Notes: generated from the letters alone by a model not told the origin. A stretch of 40,400 nt of DNA from Bacteroidaceae bacterium (GCA_017448825.1 JAFSKR010000009.1:1-40400); one strand, 5' to 3'; positions 8,936 to 18,095 are shown, numbered from the stretch's first letter. A program made the numbers and translations.

Positions 8936-9820
8936 ATGAAGACGATGTACAAACTGCTGCTAACCCTCACCTTCCTGTTCGCTGCCCAGACATTGATGAT
9001 GGCACAGAACACGGAGATGGAGCAAGATATGTTTGAGAATATGCGCGATGGTGACAAAGCGGTTGTAGTGGCAGTCCATACGGGTGCCGACGATGCAGCC
9101 ACCCAACAATGCATCGACCGATTCAATGCCCGACTGCGACAAACCTACCCCAATTATGCCTTCAAAGAGGCATGGACTTCACACACCACCCATCGTGTAC
9201 CCACACCAGACGAACTGCTCAGTCAGTTGGAGAAGGAGGGCTATACCCACGTGCTGGTGCAGTCGTCTCATCTCATTGACAATACGGAACAGCAATACCT
9301 CAGTTATCTGACTGATGCCAACAAGGGACGCTTCAAGCATTTGCGCTTGGGGAAGCCCTTGTTGAGCGACCCATCTGACTATGAGTGCGCCATCAGCATC
9401 ATGAATGAAACCTACGGGAAGCCCAAGGAAGTGAACGTACTGGTGTGCAACGACACCGAGGGGAAAACTCATCCTCAATATGCCATGCTTGACTATGCCC
9501 TACACGACCACGGCCTCAAAACATGGCACGTGGGTACGATTGACGGTTATCCCTCCCTCGGAAGCCTCATCAAGCAACTCAAAGCACAAAAAATCAAGAA
9601 GGTGCACCTCATTCCCTTCATGTTTGCAACAGATGCACAAACCACTGCCTACATCACCAAAGACTGGGTACAGCAACTACAAAAAGCGGGCTATAAAGTG
9701 ACGGCAAACATCCATAGCCTTGGCGAATTGGATGCCATTCTCGACCTCTTTGAGAGCCACATCCGCCATGCTGAGAAATTCCGTGCCCTCACTGCCAAAG
9801 AGTTGAAGATGCTGAAATAA
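8936..9820 (+). CDS. Exported CbiK-like (sirohydrochlorin chelatase fold) protein with altered active site
   Basis: The 294-residue protein begins with a signal peptide (LLLTLTFLFAAQTLMMAQ), placing it in the periplasm. The rest follows the CbiK layout: an N-terminal half with VAVHTGADD, a segment YTHVLVQSSHLIDNTEQQY matching the conserved QSLHVIPG region, and a C-terminal half with TWHVGTIDGYPSLGSLI and KKVHLIPFMFATDAQ. In CbiK enzymes the C-terminal half carries GHGTEHPAN and MLVAGDHA; here the equivalents read CNDTEGKTHPQY and MFATDAQ, so at least one metal/substrate histidine is missing. Periplasmic CbiK of Desulfovibrio is known to bind heme. A tetrapyrrole-binding rather than metal-inserting role is therefore plausible here. 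It is third in the operon. Confidence 0.75.
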   Translation: MKTMYKLLLTLTFLFAAQTLMMAQNTEMEQDMFENMRDGDKAVVVAVHTGADDAATQQCIDRFNARLRQTYPNYAFKEAWTSHTTHRVPTPDELLSQLEKEGYTHVLVQSSHLIDNTEQQYLSYLTDANKGRFKHLRLGKPLLSDPSDYECAISIMNETYGKPKEVNVLVCNDTEGKTHPQYAMLDYALHDHGLKTWHVGTIDGYPSLGSLIKQLKAQKIKKVHLIPFMFATDAQTTAYITKDWVQQLQKAGYKVTANIHSLGELDAILDLFESHIRHAEKFRALTAKELKMLK

Positions 9821-9880
9821 CATCGATACGTCATTCTCGCATCACTCACCCCTTTTTCATCACCCTCATCAAAAAACGCT

Positions 9881-11641
9881 ATGCCCTCCCCCTGTCTCGA
9901 AATCAGAAACCTCACGAAGCGCATCGGGCATCGTGCCTTGTTCGAAGACATCTCGTTCACCATCAACGAACGAGAGCACATCGGACTGATTGCCAAGAAC
10001 GGAACGGGCAAATCGACCCTGCTGAGCATCATCGCTGGACAAGAGGGAGACGATGGAGGAAAGATGGTGTTCAGAAATGACCTCAAAGTGGGGTATCTGG
10101 AACAGACACCCACCATCGACAGCAAGGAAATGGAAGGGAAGAGTGACGAGTACCTGCAACGTTACAAGCAGTACCTCACCCAGATGAAAATCACGGAGGA
10201 AGAGTCACAACGCCCAACTTCGCAACTGAGCGGAGGGCAGGTGAAACGCATCGCCCTCTCCCGTGTGCTGGCCGACCAACCCGACCTGCTCATTCTGGAC
10301 GAACCCACCAACCACCTTGACCTCGAAATGATTGAATGGCTGGAGAATCGACTCTCGCGCAGCACAATGGCGATTCTCATGGTGACGCACGACCGCTACT
10401 TTCTCGACCGCATCTGCTCCGTCATCATCGAGATGGACAACTCGCGCATCTACACCTACCGTGGCAACTACTCCTACTATCTGGAAAAGCGGCAGGAACG
10501 CATCGACAACATGAACGCAGAAATAGCCCGTGCCAACAACCTCTACCGCACCGAACTGGAATGGATGCGCTCCACTCCCTGTGCTCGCAGTTCGAAAGCA
10601 CGCTACCGCATCGAGTCGTTCTACGAGTTGGAGAAGCAAGCCAAACGGCGCGTCGAAGAACGCAACGTGCGACTGGAGCTGGGCGGCACCTACATCGGCA
10701 ACAAGATATTCGAGATGAAAAATGTCTGCAAGACGTTTGGTAACCTTACCCTGCTGAAAAACTTCAACTATAACTTCACGCGTTACGAGAAGATGGGCAT
10801 CGTGGGCAACAACGGAACAGGCAAATCGACCTTCATCAAGATGCTCTTGGGACTGGAACCTCACGACAGCGGCATCATCGACATCGGTGAAACCGTGCGC
10901 TTTGGCTATTATTCGCAAGAAGGCATGGCGTTCCGTGATGATCAGAAAGTGATTGATGCCGTGCGCAACATTGCCGAATACGTCGATATGGGCAACGGCA
11001 ACAAACTCTCTGCCAGCCAGTTCTTGCAACACTTCCTCTTTCCTCCCGAAGAACAACATAGTTACATCTACAAACTGAGTGGAGGCGAACGCCGACGGCT
11101 CTATCTGTGCACCGTGCTGATGAAAGCCCCCAATTTCCTCATCCTCGACGAGCCGACCAACGACCTCGACATCGTGACCTTGCAAATTCTCGAAGACTAT
11201 CTGAAGAACTTCCGAGGCTGCCTCATCATCGTCAGCCACGACCGCTACTTCATGGACAAAGTGGTTGATCACACCCTCGTCTTCCACGGTAATGGCGACG
11301 TGCAAGACTTCCCTGGCAGTTACAGCCAATACCGCGACTGGAAAGAGCAGGAAGGAGAGTCTTCCTCCGACAAGCAGCAACCCAAGAAAGAAGAGAAGAA
11401 AGAGGAACGACGCAACCAGAACCGCGCCCGAAAGCTCACCTTCAAGGAGAGACAGGAATTCATCCAGTTAGAGAAGGACATCGCTGCCCTCGAGACGGAA
11501 AAGAAGCACATAGAGACTGCCCTTTGCGGGGGCACCACCTCGGTCGATGAAATCACCCGACTGAGCAAACGTCTCCCCCTCCTCACCGAAGAACTGGAAG
11601 AGAAGGAAATACGTTGGCTTGAACTCTCTGAATTTGCCTAA
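9881..11641 (+). CDS. ABC-F family ATPase (Uup/EttA-like)
   Basis: The 586-residue protein has two ABC domains and no membrane segments. Domain 1 has KNGTGKST, LSGGQVKRIALSR and LLILDEPTNHLDLE. Domain 2 has GNNGTGKST, LSGGERRRLYL and FLILDEPTNDLDI. The inter-domain linker is ELEWMRSTPCARSSKARYRIESF, the helical region that reaches the ribosomal P-site tRNA in ABC-F proteins. A charged coiled-coil C-terminal extension (about residues 490-586, rich in K and E) is Uup-like. Such proteins act on the ribosome during translation or relieve stalling; Uup also affects DNA stability. The gene lies 60 bases after the CbiK-like gene and 58 before engB, so it probably shares their transcript. Confidence 0.9.
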   Translation: MPSPCLEIRNLTKRIGHRALFEDISFTINEREHIGLIAKNGTGKSTLLSIIAGQEGDDGGKMVFRNDLKVGYLEQTPTIDSKEMEGKSDEYLQRYKQYLTQMKITEEESQRPTSQLSGGQVKRIALSRVLADQPDLLILDEPTNHLDLEMIEWLENRLSRSTMAILMVTHDRYFLDRICSVIIEMDNSRIYTYRGNYSYYLEKRQERIDNMNAEIARANNLYRTELEWMRSTPCARSSKARYRIESFYELEKQAKRRVEERNVRLELGGTYIGNKIFEMKNVCKTFGNLTLLKNFNYNFTRYEKMGIVGNNGTGKSTFIKMLLGLEPHDSGIIDIGETVRFGYYSQEGMAFRDDQKVIDAVRNIAEYVDMGNGNKLSASQFLQHFLFPPEEQHSYIYKLSGGERRRLYLCTVLMKAPNFLILDEPTNDLDIVTLQILEDYLKNFRGCLIIVSHDRYFMDKVVDHTLVFHGNGDVQDFPGSYSQYRDWKEQEGESSSDKQQPKKEEKKEERRNQNRARKLTFKERQEFIQLEKDIAALETEKKHIETALCGGTTSVDEITRLSKRLPLLTEELEEKEIRWLELSEFA

Positions 11642-11699
11642 TCAAACGGGCAAGAAACTCCCCATACATCCAAATATACCCCTCAAAAAACATCACCCA

Positions 11700-12296
11700 A
11701 TGAAAATAACTTCTGCAACTTACATTTCTTCCCATCCACGTCAAGACCTCTGCCCCACTGACGGGCGACCCGAATATGCTTTTATCGGACGAAGCAACGT
11801 GGGCAAATCATCCCTCATCAATGCTCTCACCCAGCGACGCAACTTAGCCCTCACCTCTTCCACCCCAGGCAAGACCATGTGCATCAACCATTTTCTCATC
11901 AACGAACAGTGGTATCTGGTCGATTTGCCGGGGTATGGCTATGCACAACGTGGTCTGAAAGAAAGGGAGAAGCTGAAAAACATGATAATCCACTATGTGC
12001 TCGACCGCGAACCACTTATTTGCCTCTTCGTGCTCATCGACATCCGCCACGACCCGCAGAAAGTAGATCTCGCCTTCCTCCACTTCCTCGGCAGCAACGG
12101 CGTTCCCTTTGCCATCGTCTTCACCAAGGCGGACAAACTGAGCCCCAACAAGGTGAAGCCTGCCGCTAAGAAGTATCTGGAGACACTGAAAGAAGAATGG
12201 GAAGAACTGCCCCCCTTTTTCATCACCTCCGCCACCAACAAACTCGGAAGAGAAGAATTGCTTGATTATATCGACCATATCAACAAAAATCTATAA
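11700..12296 (+). CDS. engB: Ribosome biogenesis GTPase EngB (YihA/YsxC)
   Basis: This 198-residue GTPase has G1 GRSNVGKSS, G3 DLPGYGYA and G4 TKADK, with the SSTPGKTMCINHF switch region typical of YihA/YsxC. It is needed for large ribosomal subunit assembly in bacteria. The length matches the family (about 195-210). The ATG at 11700 is preferred over an upstream in-frame start at 11619 because family members begin just before this point. It ends the operon; a strong terminator follows 8 bases after the stop. Confidence 0.93.
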   Translation: MKITSATYISSHPRQDLCPTDGRPEYAFIGRSNVGKSSLINALTQRRNLALTSSTPGKTMCINHFLINEQWYLVDLPGYGYAQRGLKEREKLKNMIIHYVLDREPLICLFVLIDIRHDPQKVDLAFLHFLGSNGVPFAIVFTKADKLSPNKVKPAAKKYLETLKEEWEELPPFFITSATNKLGREELLDYIDHINKNL

Positions 12297-12303
12297 AAAA
12301 GAC

Positions 12304-12336
12304 ACTCAGGAACACTTTTCCTGAGTATTTTTTTTG
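12304..12336 (+). terminator. Rho-independent terminator after engB
   Basis: ACTCAGGAA (12304-12312) pairs with TTCCTGAGT (12318-12326), followed by a run of nine T. Confidence 0.9.
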
Positions 12337-12344
12337 CAAAAGAA

Positions 12345-12375
12345 TTGGAGGTTTCTGAAATAATCACTAATTTTG
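12345..12375 (+). promoter_or_regulatory. rho promoter with long leader
   Basis: TTG at 12345-12347 and TAATTTTG at 12368-12375 with 20-base spacing. The 5' leader to the rho ATG is about 170 bases; no riboswitch was recognised in it. A long leader would be compatible with Rho autoregulation, which is known in other bacteria. Confidence 0.6.
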
Positions 12376-12550
12376 CACCGTCTTTTTGGGACAGCAACTA
12401 CATTCATCAACATAAAGTAGTCACAAAAGGACAAGATCTCTCAATAAATTCTCAAGAAATTTCAATCAGTGATTAGTGATTGGTCATTGGCAGATTAGGT
12501 CTATTCAACCTTGCCAAACCACTCAACCGCTAAACAACAGACAGCATATT

Positions 12551-14515
12551 ATGTACAATTTAGAAGAACTCAACAACAAGGAAAAAGAAGAGCTTGTTGG
12601 CATCGCCTCTGAACTGGGCATCAAGAATCCTGAGAAAATGGAACCTACCACCCTTCGGCTCACCATCCTTGACGAACAGGCCACCAATTTTGCCTCAACT
12701 GCTACATCAGCAGAAAAGACATCACGCAAGCGTTCACGTGTCAGCGTGAAGAACGTGGACCGTGTCTATACCGCCAATCAAGAAAAAGCAAGAAAGATAG
12801 ACAAGAATATGAAAGTGACCAAGGATGAATCGCTCTTTGCCGATCTCTCAGAAGAAGAAAAAGCCATGCTCTCCACTTCCGACACCGAAGCAGAACCAGT
12901 AGTAGAAGCTGCTCCAGAGCCCAAGAAGCGTGGACGCAAACCCAAGGCCAAAGCAGCAGCAGAAGAAGCAGAAGAAGAAGTAACTGAAAAAGAAGTTCCA
13001 ACTGCTGAAGCAACAGCTGAACCCAAGAAGCGCGGACGCAAGCCCAAGGTGAAGGCAGAAGAAGCCGTCGTGGCAGAAGAAAAGCCCCAAGCAACGCCTC
13101 TGGAAGAGAGCCCTGCTGTACCCGAGGAGACTTATGTCCCTTCACAGGAAACAGTTCATCAGGAATTTACGCTGACAGGGGAAACGACAGCAGCCGACTT
13201 CTCCACCTCAGACTTCATCATCCTCGAAGACATCCCAAGGGAAGAAGAGTTTTTCGCTCCAATGGACATGATGAACCGCTTCGAACAAGAGAGCCGTCAG
13301 GCACAGGTGTACGAAGCTCCCCTACCTTATGAGGCATACACAGAGCCTGCTCCACAGCCCAGCAAGCGTGAACGTCCAGAGAAAGAGAAACCCTACGAGT
13401 TTGACAACATCATCCGTGTGAGCGGTGTGCTTGAGACGGTCGATAACTATGGTTTCCTGCGCAGCAGCGACTACAACTACCTGCCCTCGCCCGACGATGT
13501 CTATGTGAACCTCCAACAAATCAAGCACTACGGACTCAAGACAGGTGACGTGGTGGATGGCTTTGTGCGCCCACCTCGTGATGGCGAACGTTTCTTCCCC
13601 CTTGCCAGCATAGAGAAAATCAATGGGTGTGAGCCAGCCCGTGTGCGCGACCGCGTAGGCTTCGAGTTCCTCACCCCGCTCTTCCCCGACGAGAAGTTCA
13701 AGCTCTGCAAGGGCTACGACGACAGCAAGTCCTCACGCGTTGTCGACCTTTTCTCGCCCATCGGCAAGGGGCAGCGCGCCCTCATCGTGGCACAACCCAA
13801 GACGGGTAAGACCATGCTGATGAAGGACATTGCCAACTCCATCGCCGCCAACCATCCCGAGGCTTATCTGATGATGCTGCTCATCGACGAACGTCCAGAG
13901 GAAGTCACCGACATGGCACGCACCGTCAATGCCGAGGTCATTGCCTCGACCTTCGACGCACCAGCCGAGAACCATGTGAAAATTGCTGGCATCGTCCTCG
14001 AAAAAGCCAAGCGCATGGTCGAGTGCGGACACGACGTAGTCATCTTCCTCGACTCCATCACCCGCCTCGCACGTGCCTACAATACCGTGTCGCCCGCATC
14101 GGGCAAGGTGCTCTCTGGTGGTGTCGATGCCAACGCGCTGCACAAGCCCAAGCGATTCTTCGGAGCTGCCCGCAACATCGAGAACGGCGGTTCGCTCACC
14201 ATCATCGCTACCGCCCTCATCGACACGGGCTCCAAGATGGATGAAGTCATCTTCGAGGAATTTAAGGGCACTGGTAACATGGAGTTGCAACTCGACCGTA
14301 GCCTTGCCAACAAGCGTGTCTTCCCAGCCGTCAACCTCACGGCTTCTTCTACTCGCCGTGATGACCTGCTGCAAGACCAAACCACGCTCAACCGCATGTG
14401 GGTACTCCGTAACCACATTGCCGACATGACTTCAATGGAATCGATGGACTTCGTCATGAAGCAAATCGAACGAACGAAAAATAACGAAGAGTTCCTTATC
14501 AGCATGAATGGGTGA
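12551..14515 (+). CDS. rho: Transcription termination factor Rho with basic/acidic insert
   Basis: The 654-residue protein is much longer than E. coli Rho (419). Residues 1-45 are the SAP-like Rho N domain. A long low-complexity insert (about residues 115-280) alternates acidic and alanine-rich stretches with two copies of [10 protein letters not shown], an AT-hook-like motif. The primary RNA-binding domain follows ([30 protein letters not shown]). The ATPase core has Walker A AQPKTGKT near residue 415, [13 protein letters not shown], the Q-loop region and [12 protein letters not shown]. Inserts at this position occur in other Bacteroidetes Rho proteins. The ATG at 12551 is chosen because the conserved N domain starts there. 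A bidirectional terminator follows. Confidence 0.95.
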   Translation: MYNLEELNNKEKEELVGIASELGIKNPEKMEPTTLRLTILDEQATNFASTATSAEKTSRKRSRVSVKNVDRVYTANQEKARKIDKNMKVTKDESLFADLSEEEKAMLSTSDTEAEPVVEAAPEPKKRGRKPKAKAAAEEAEEEVTEKEVPTAEATAEPKKRGRKPKVKAEEAVVAEEKPQATPLEESPAVPEETYVPSQETVHQEFTLTGETTAADFSTSDFIILEDIPREEEFFAPMDMMNRFEQESRQAQVYEAPLPYEAYTEPAPQPSKRERPEKEKPYEFDNIIRVSGVLETVDNYGFLRSSDYNYLPSPDDVYVNLQQIKHYGLKTGDVVDGFVRPPRDGERFFPLASIEKINGCEPARVRDRVGFEFLTPLFPDEKFKLCKGYDDSKSSRVVDLFSPIGKGQRALIVAQPKTGKTMLMKDIANSIAANHPEAYLMMLLIDERPEEVTDMARTVNAEVIASTFDAPAENHVKIAGIVLEKAKRMVECGHDVVIFLDSITRLARAYNTVSPASGKVLSGGVDANALHKPKRFFGAARNIENGGSLTIIATALIDTGSKMDEVIFEEFKGTGNMELQLDRSLANKRVFPAVNLTASSTRRDDLLQDQTTLNRMWVLRNHIADMTSMESMDFVMKQIERTKNNEEFLISMNG

Positions 14516-14531
14516 TTGATGGGGGTAAAAC

Positions 14532-14568
14532 AAAAAAGGCGGTGACCGACTGGTCACCGCCTTTTTTT
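14532..14568. terminator. Bidirectional terminator between rho and the convergent lipoprotein gene
   Basis: AAAAAAGGCGGTGACC (14532-14547) pairs perfectly with GGTCACCGCCTTTTTT (from 14552), so it has a U tract in either direction. It lies between two convergent genes. Confidence 0.92.
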
Positions 14569-14586
14569 GTTTGTCCCTATCAAGCC

Positions 14587-15285
14587 TTATCTACCCTCGC
14601 ATAAACTCATATACTCCTTCACATCCTTGTTGTTGCGGAAGGACTCGGGTGCACGCCCATAGATTTCGTCTATCTGAGGTGTGGTGGTAGGATAGCCAAA
14701 CTGGTTGTAGGCATTATCGCAAAGGACAAGGAAATAAGTGATACCCAATACGTTATCATAGTTGGAGGTGATGAAATCCGTTTCAAGATGGTCGATGGCT
14801 TGGCGCAACGTCCCTTCTTCTTCGCCCAACTGACGAAGAATCTCGTCATGGTCATAACCATCCAATATCATGGAACTCTCCTTGCGAGGCAATTCCTGTA
14901 AGAGGAACATCAGCGAGTCGCGTTCCGTCATGAAAGCATAGAACTTATCGTTCAGCGGAGTACCCTCCACTTTCATGGCATTATTGAGAGCTATCACCTT
15001 GATATTACCCTCCTCCAAAATAATCGGGATATTGTCGCCACTATTGCCGAAGAACATACGCACACACATCACCGAATCAACAGGACCATTCATCGCAAAC
15101 GAGCCATGCAGAATCTTGCACGAATCGACCGCCTTGCCATCCTCCGCATCCAATGGGCGCAAAAACACCATGTCGCCATCATAAATTGACTGCAACGAAG
15201 TGCCCGTGATGTTATAGTTGGTGGAACATCCCACCACTGTTACCATCAGCACCGCCTTTGTTATCACGCTCAATATCTGTTTCAT
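14587..15285 (-). CDS. DUF4369-type lipoprotein
   Basis: The 232-residue protein starts with MKQILSVITKAVLMVTVVGC, a lipoprotein signal with the lipobox cysteine at position 20. Residues 25-105 (ITGTSLQSIYDGDMVFLRPLD ... VDSCKILHGSFAMNGPVDS ... IPIILEEGNIKVI) fit the DUF4369 domain common at the start of Bacteroidetes thiol-disulfide proteins; the usual thioredoxin domain is absent. The remainder is helical and unassigned. The start at 15285 rather than 15345 is supported by a -7 promoter box 4 bases upstream of the ATG. The gene is monocistronic and convergent with rho. Function unknown. Confidence 0.75.
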   Translation of the reverse strand: MKQILSVITKAVLMVTVVGCSTNYNITGTSLQSIYDGDMVFLRPLDAEDGKAVDSCKILHGSFAMNGPVDSVMCVRMFFGNSGDNIPIILEEGNIKVIALNNAMKVEGTPLNDKFYAFMTERDSLMFLLQELPRKESSMILDGYDHDEILRQLGEEEGTLRQAIDHLETDFITSNYDNVLGITYFLVLCDNAYNQFGYPTTTPQIDEIYGRAPESFRNNKDVKEYMSLCEGR

Positions 15286-15505
15286 GTTGCAAAAGTACAA
15301 ATCATTCTGCAACCGACAAAATATTTCACATTCCTTCAACCACAATTAAACGTAGTTTAACAATTTAAGCCCTAACACACCCTACACGTCCTCTTCCCTA
15401 TCCATAAATCCACGGTTTGACAGACAGAAACAATGGCAGCCAATCATCACGACTGACTGCCATCATACCAACAATAATAATATGTGTACAAACTAAATAG
15501 GAAAG
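15286..15505. other. Intergenic region downstream of amtB
   Basis: It holds the lipoprotein promoter at its left end and a weak hairpin (ATGGCAG at 15433-15439 with CTGCCAT at 15457-15463) that may end the porin-glnK-amtB transcript. Nothing else was recognised. Confidence 0.45.
15290..15297 (-). promoter_or_regulatory. -7 box of the DUF4369 lipoprotein gene, leaderless
   Basis: TACTTTTG on the minus strand ends only 4 bases before the ATG at 15285, so the transcript should start at or next to the start codon. Confidence 0.55.
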
Positions 15506-16888
15506 TTATGCGTCGCCATAAGCGGTTTCACCATGTTCGTAGATATCGAGACCTTCATCTTCGATGCGAGCAGGAACACGGAGACCGTGAACCTTATCGA
15601 TGGTCTTGAAGATGATGAAACCCACGATAGCAGCCCATGCACCAACGGTAAGAGTACCGAAAACTTGTGCACCAAGGAACCCCCAGGTGTGGTCGCCATA
15701 GAAGACACCCACCATCGTGTCGTTCACTTCACCCGTGGCAAAGAAGCCTGTAAGAATGGTGCCAAGCACACCACAGACACCATGCACAGAGCTGGCACCG
15801 ACAGGGTCATCAATATGTAGCACATGGTCGATGAACTCAACCGAGAAGGGCATCACGACACCTGCAATGGCACCGATGATGGCAGCACCACCGATGCTGA
15901 CAAGGTCGCAACCGTCAGTGATGGCAACAAGACCTGCCAAAATGCCGTTGAGGGTCAACGAGAGAGAAGGTTTGCCATAACGGAGCCATGACACAATCAG
16001 GGTAGCCACACCAGCCGTACAGGCCGCCATATTGGTGGTAATGAATGTATGGGAAATGGCAAGACTGTTGACATCTCCGTAGGCAGCCAACTGAGAGCCC
16101 GGGTTGAAGCCGAACCAACCGAACCAGAGGATGAACACACCAAGAGCTGCAAGGCTAAGTGAGTGACCTGGGATAGCACGGCTCTTACCGTCCTTTCCAT
16201 ACTTGCCACGACGAGGCCCCAGCACCATCGCACCGACGAGTGCCAACCATCCGCCTACAGAGTGAACAACTGTAGAACCTGCGAAATCGTGGAAGCCTGT
16301 GCCAAAGAGGTCATGCATGAAAGTACCTTCGCCATTGTCGTTCAGCCAACCGCCACCCCAACTCCAATGCGCCTCGATGGGATAGATAATCAGAGAGATG
16401 AGGAGTGAATAGACCAAGTACATGGAGAACTTGGTGCGTTCAGCCATCGAACCAGAAACGATGGTGGCAGAAGTGGCACAGAAGACCGTCTGGAACATCA
16501 GGAAACCCTCAACGGGCAGACCGTCATCGCGTGTCATGAAACTGATGTCACCAAAACTTGGCATACCCATGAAGCCTGCCCCGTCGCATCCAAACATGAT
16601 GCCGAAGCCGACAAGCCAAAAGCAGACGGAACCCAACATGAAGTCACAAAAGTTCTTCATCAAGATGTTGGCGGTGTTCTTTGAACGAGTGAAACCTGCT
16701 TCGCAAAGTGCAAAGCCTGGCTGCATGAAAAACACCAGCATCGCTGCCAAAAGCATCCAAACGGTGTTGAGGGAAGTCTCTGCCACGGGGTCGGCAACCG
16801 CTGCGGACACCTCTTCAGCATGAGCAAATATCGGGGTAATAGCCATGAGAGAAGCTATCGTGAGCTTCTTATAATCAATCCTTTTCAT
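15506..16888 (-). CDS. amtB: Ammonium transporter AmtB
   Basis: The 460-residue inner-membrane ammonium channel begins with a cleavable-looking signal (ASLMAITPIFAHAEE) and then about eleven membrane segments. Family signatures are GFALCEAGFTRSKN, DFAGSTVVHSVGGW (first pore histidine), GRRGKYGKDGKSRAIPGHS and ASSVHGVCGVLGT (second pore histidine). The cytoplasmic tail after the last helix is short and ends in EHGETAYGDA. It is third in a minus-strand operon after the porin and glnK, 28 bases after glnK. GlnK is expected to block this channel when nitrogen is sufficient. The leader shares an ACACAAACACA-like sequence with those of its operon partners. Confidence 0.96.
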   Translation of the reverse strand: MKRIDYKKLTIASLMAITPIFAHAEEVSAAVADPVAETSLNTVWMLLAAMLVFFMQPGFALCEAGFTRSKNTANILMKNFCDFMLGSVCFWLVGFGIMFGCDGAGFMGMPSFGDISFMTRDDGLPVEGFLMFQTVFCATSATIVSGSMAERTKFSMYLVYSLLISLIIYPIEAHWSWGGGWLNDNGEGTFMHDLFGTGFHDFAGSTVVHSVGGWLALVGAMVLGPRRGKYGKDGKSRAIPGHSLSLAALGVFILWFGWFGFNPGSQLAAYGDVNSLAISHTFITTNMAACTAGVATLIVSWLRYGKPSLSLTLNGILAGLVAITDGCDLVSIGGAAIIGAIAGVVMPFSVEFIDHVLHIDDPVGASSVHGVCGVLGTILTGFFATGEVNDTMVGVFYGDHTWGFLGAQVFGTLTVGAWAAIVGFIIFKTIDKVHGLRVPARIEDEGLDIYEHGETAYGDA

Positions 16889-16916
16889 GTGTCTGTGTTT
16901 GTGTGTTGTCCTACTT

Positions 16917-17264
16917 TTATTTCTTGTCTCTCAAAACGGTGTCGCCATGCTCACCTGTGCGGATGGAATAGGTGTCAATCATGTCGCTGACGAAGATGCG
17001 TCCGTCACCGATTTCCCCTGTGTGCGCCACTTGCAGAATCACCTTGATGGTGGGTTCTACGAACATGTCGCGACACACAATGGTGAGTGCCACCCGTTCA
17101 ATCACGTCGGTGCTGTACTGCACACCACGGTAGATGCGCTCTTGACGACTCTGACCGATGCCATGCACGTCGTGATACTCAAACCAGTCGATGTCGGAGT
17201 GGAGCAATGCGTCCTTCACCTCCTCGAACTTTGTCTTGCGGATAATCGCTTCAATCTTTTTCAT
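16917..17264 (-). CDS. glnK: P-II nitrogen regulatory protein GlnK
   Basis: The 115-residue protein starts MKKIEAIIRKTKFEEVKDAL as in P-II proteins. The T-loop region reads GIGQSRQERIYRGVQYST, and the tyrosine in RIYRG aligns with the uridylylation site Tyr51 of E. coli GlnB. The C-terminal part (IVCRDMFVEPTIKVILQVAHTGEIGDGRIFV) holds the ATP/2-oxoglutarate-binding B-loop. Such proteins sense 2-oxoglutarate, ATP and ADP and plug AmtB. The gene lies between the porin and amtB genes. Whether a uridylyltransferase acts on it here cannot be told from this window. Confidence 0.95.
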   Translation of the reverse strand: MKKIEAIIRKTKFEEVKDALLHSDIDWFEYHDVHGIGQSRQERIYRGVQYSTDVIERVALTIVCRDMFVEPTIKVILQVAHTGEIGDGRIFVSDMIDTYSIRTGEHGDTVLRDKK

Positions 17265-17289
17265 AATGTGTTGTATTTTGTGTTTGTGT

Positions 17290-17335
17290 ATATAGTTGCA
17301 TCTATAGTGCCTGTATCATATAGTTGCCGATATAG
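17290..17335. repeat. Two 18-bp direct repeats between the porin and glnK genes
   Basis: ATATAGTTGCATCTATAG (17290-17307) and ATATAGTTGCCGATATAG (17318-17335) match at 15 of 18 positions, start 28 bases apart and are themselves partly palindromic. They fill the gap in front of glnK and could be a regulator site or a processing signal. Confidence 0.45.
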
Positions 17336-17339
17336 CATG

Positions 17340-18053
17340 TCAGAACGAAATGCCTGCCGTGAAGTACAGTTTCTGGGTGCTCGGATTGGCAGAAACGCTG
17401 CCGAAGAGGGGCACCGTGAAGGTAGGCGTAATCTTGATGTCCTTGCTGGTCGCGAGGCCGATGTTGGTGACCGCGAACTTGTGGGCATCTTCATAGAAGT
17501 CGGTGGCGTATGGCACTGCCCCGAGGGTGAAGTCCCAATCAAGACCGCCGAGTTTGAAAGGAACACCCAGTTCCACATAGGAGGAGTAGGCGCGGTCGCC
17601 CGACTTGTTCACACCGTCTGCCCCTGCAAAGTTGGTGTACCAGTTGAGGGAGAGGACATCGAAATCGTAGCCGATGTTTGCCTCAAACGTGTGGGCAGTC
17701 TTGTGGGCATCGTAGAGGAAATACTTATGAGGACAGTTGTCGATGCCATTCACACAGAAATAGTCGGTGATGCCGATGGTGAATCCGCCTGTCGTGTAAG
17801 CCAATGTGAGGTCGAACTCTTTCGTGTCGTCACGGTCAACCAAACCGTAAGAGCCCCACCCTGTCAGGCTTAAACCTTTCCATGCCACACCTACCAAGGG
17901 CTGAATGGCAGCCGAACCGAGGTCTTGTCCCCTCCAGATATAATTCGACACGAAGTCGGCACCCAGCGTTGCTTCCACTTTGTCTTGTGCACTTGCCACC
18001 GTTGGCAATGCCATTGCTGCCATGAGAGCAGCTACCTTAAGCAATCTTTTCAT
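17340..18053 (-). CDS. TorF-type putative outer-membrane porin of the ammonium operon
   Basis: The 237-residue protein has a signal peptide (LLKVAALMAAMALPTVASAQ) and then repeated amphipathic strands ending in FTAGISF, with a terminal phenylalanine as in outer-membrane beta-barrels. The start of the mature protein, ATLGADFVSNYIWRGQDLGSAAIQP, is characteristic of the TorF family of putative porins. It is the first gene of the operon with glnK and amtB, 75 bases before glnK, which suggests passage of a nitrogen source across the outer membrane. A promoter lies about 130 bases upstream, with a perfect 12-bp palindrome in the leader. The substrate is unknown. Confidence 0.85.
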   Translation of the reverse strand: MKRLLKVAALMAAMALPTVASAQDKVEATLGADFVSNYIWRGQDLGSAAIQPLVGVAWKGLSLTGWGSYGLVDRDDTKEFDLTLAYTTGGFTIGITDYFCVNGIDNCPHKYFLYDAHKTAHTFEANIGYDFDVLSLNWYTNFAGADGVNKSGDRAYSSYVELGVPFKLGGLDWDFTLGAVPYATDFYEDAHKFAVTNIGLATSKDIKITPTFTVPLFGSVSANPSTQKLYFTAGISF

Positions 18054-18095
18054 AATCCTTTTCTTTTAATAAATACTTCTTTTACATCTCTCTTT

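Noticed and set aside
10205-11380. 391-codon open frame on the minus strand
   Set aside because: It lies antisense to the ABC-F gene, whose motifs are unambiguous, and its translation has no recognisable domain.
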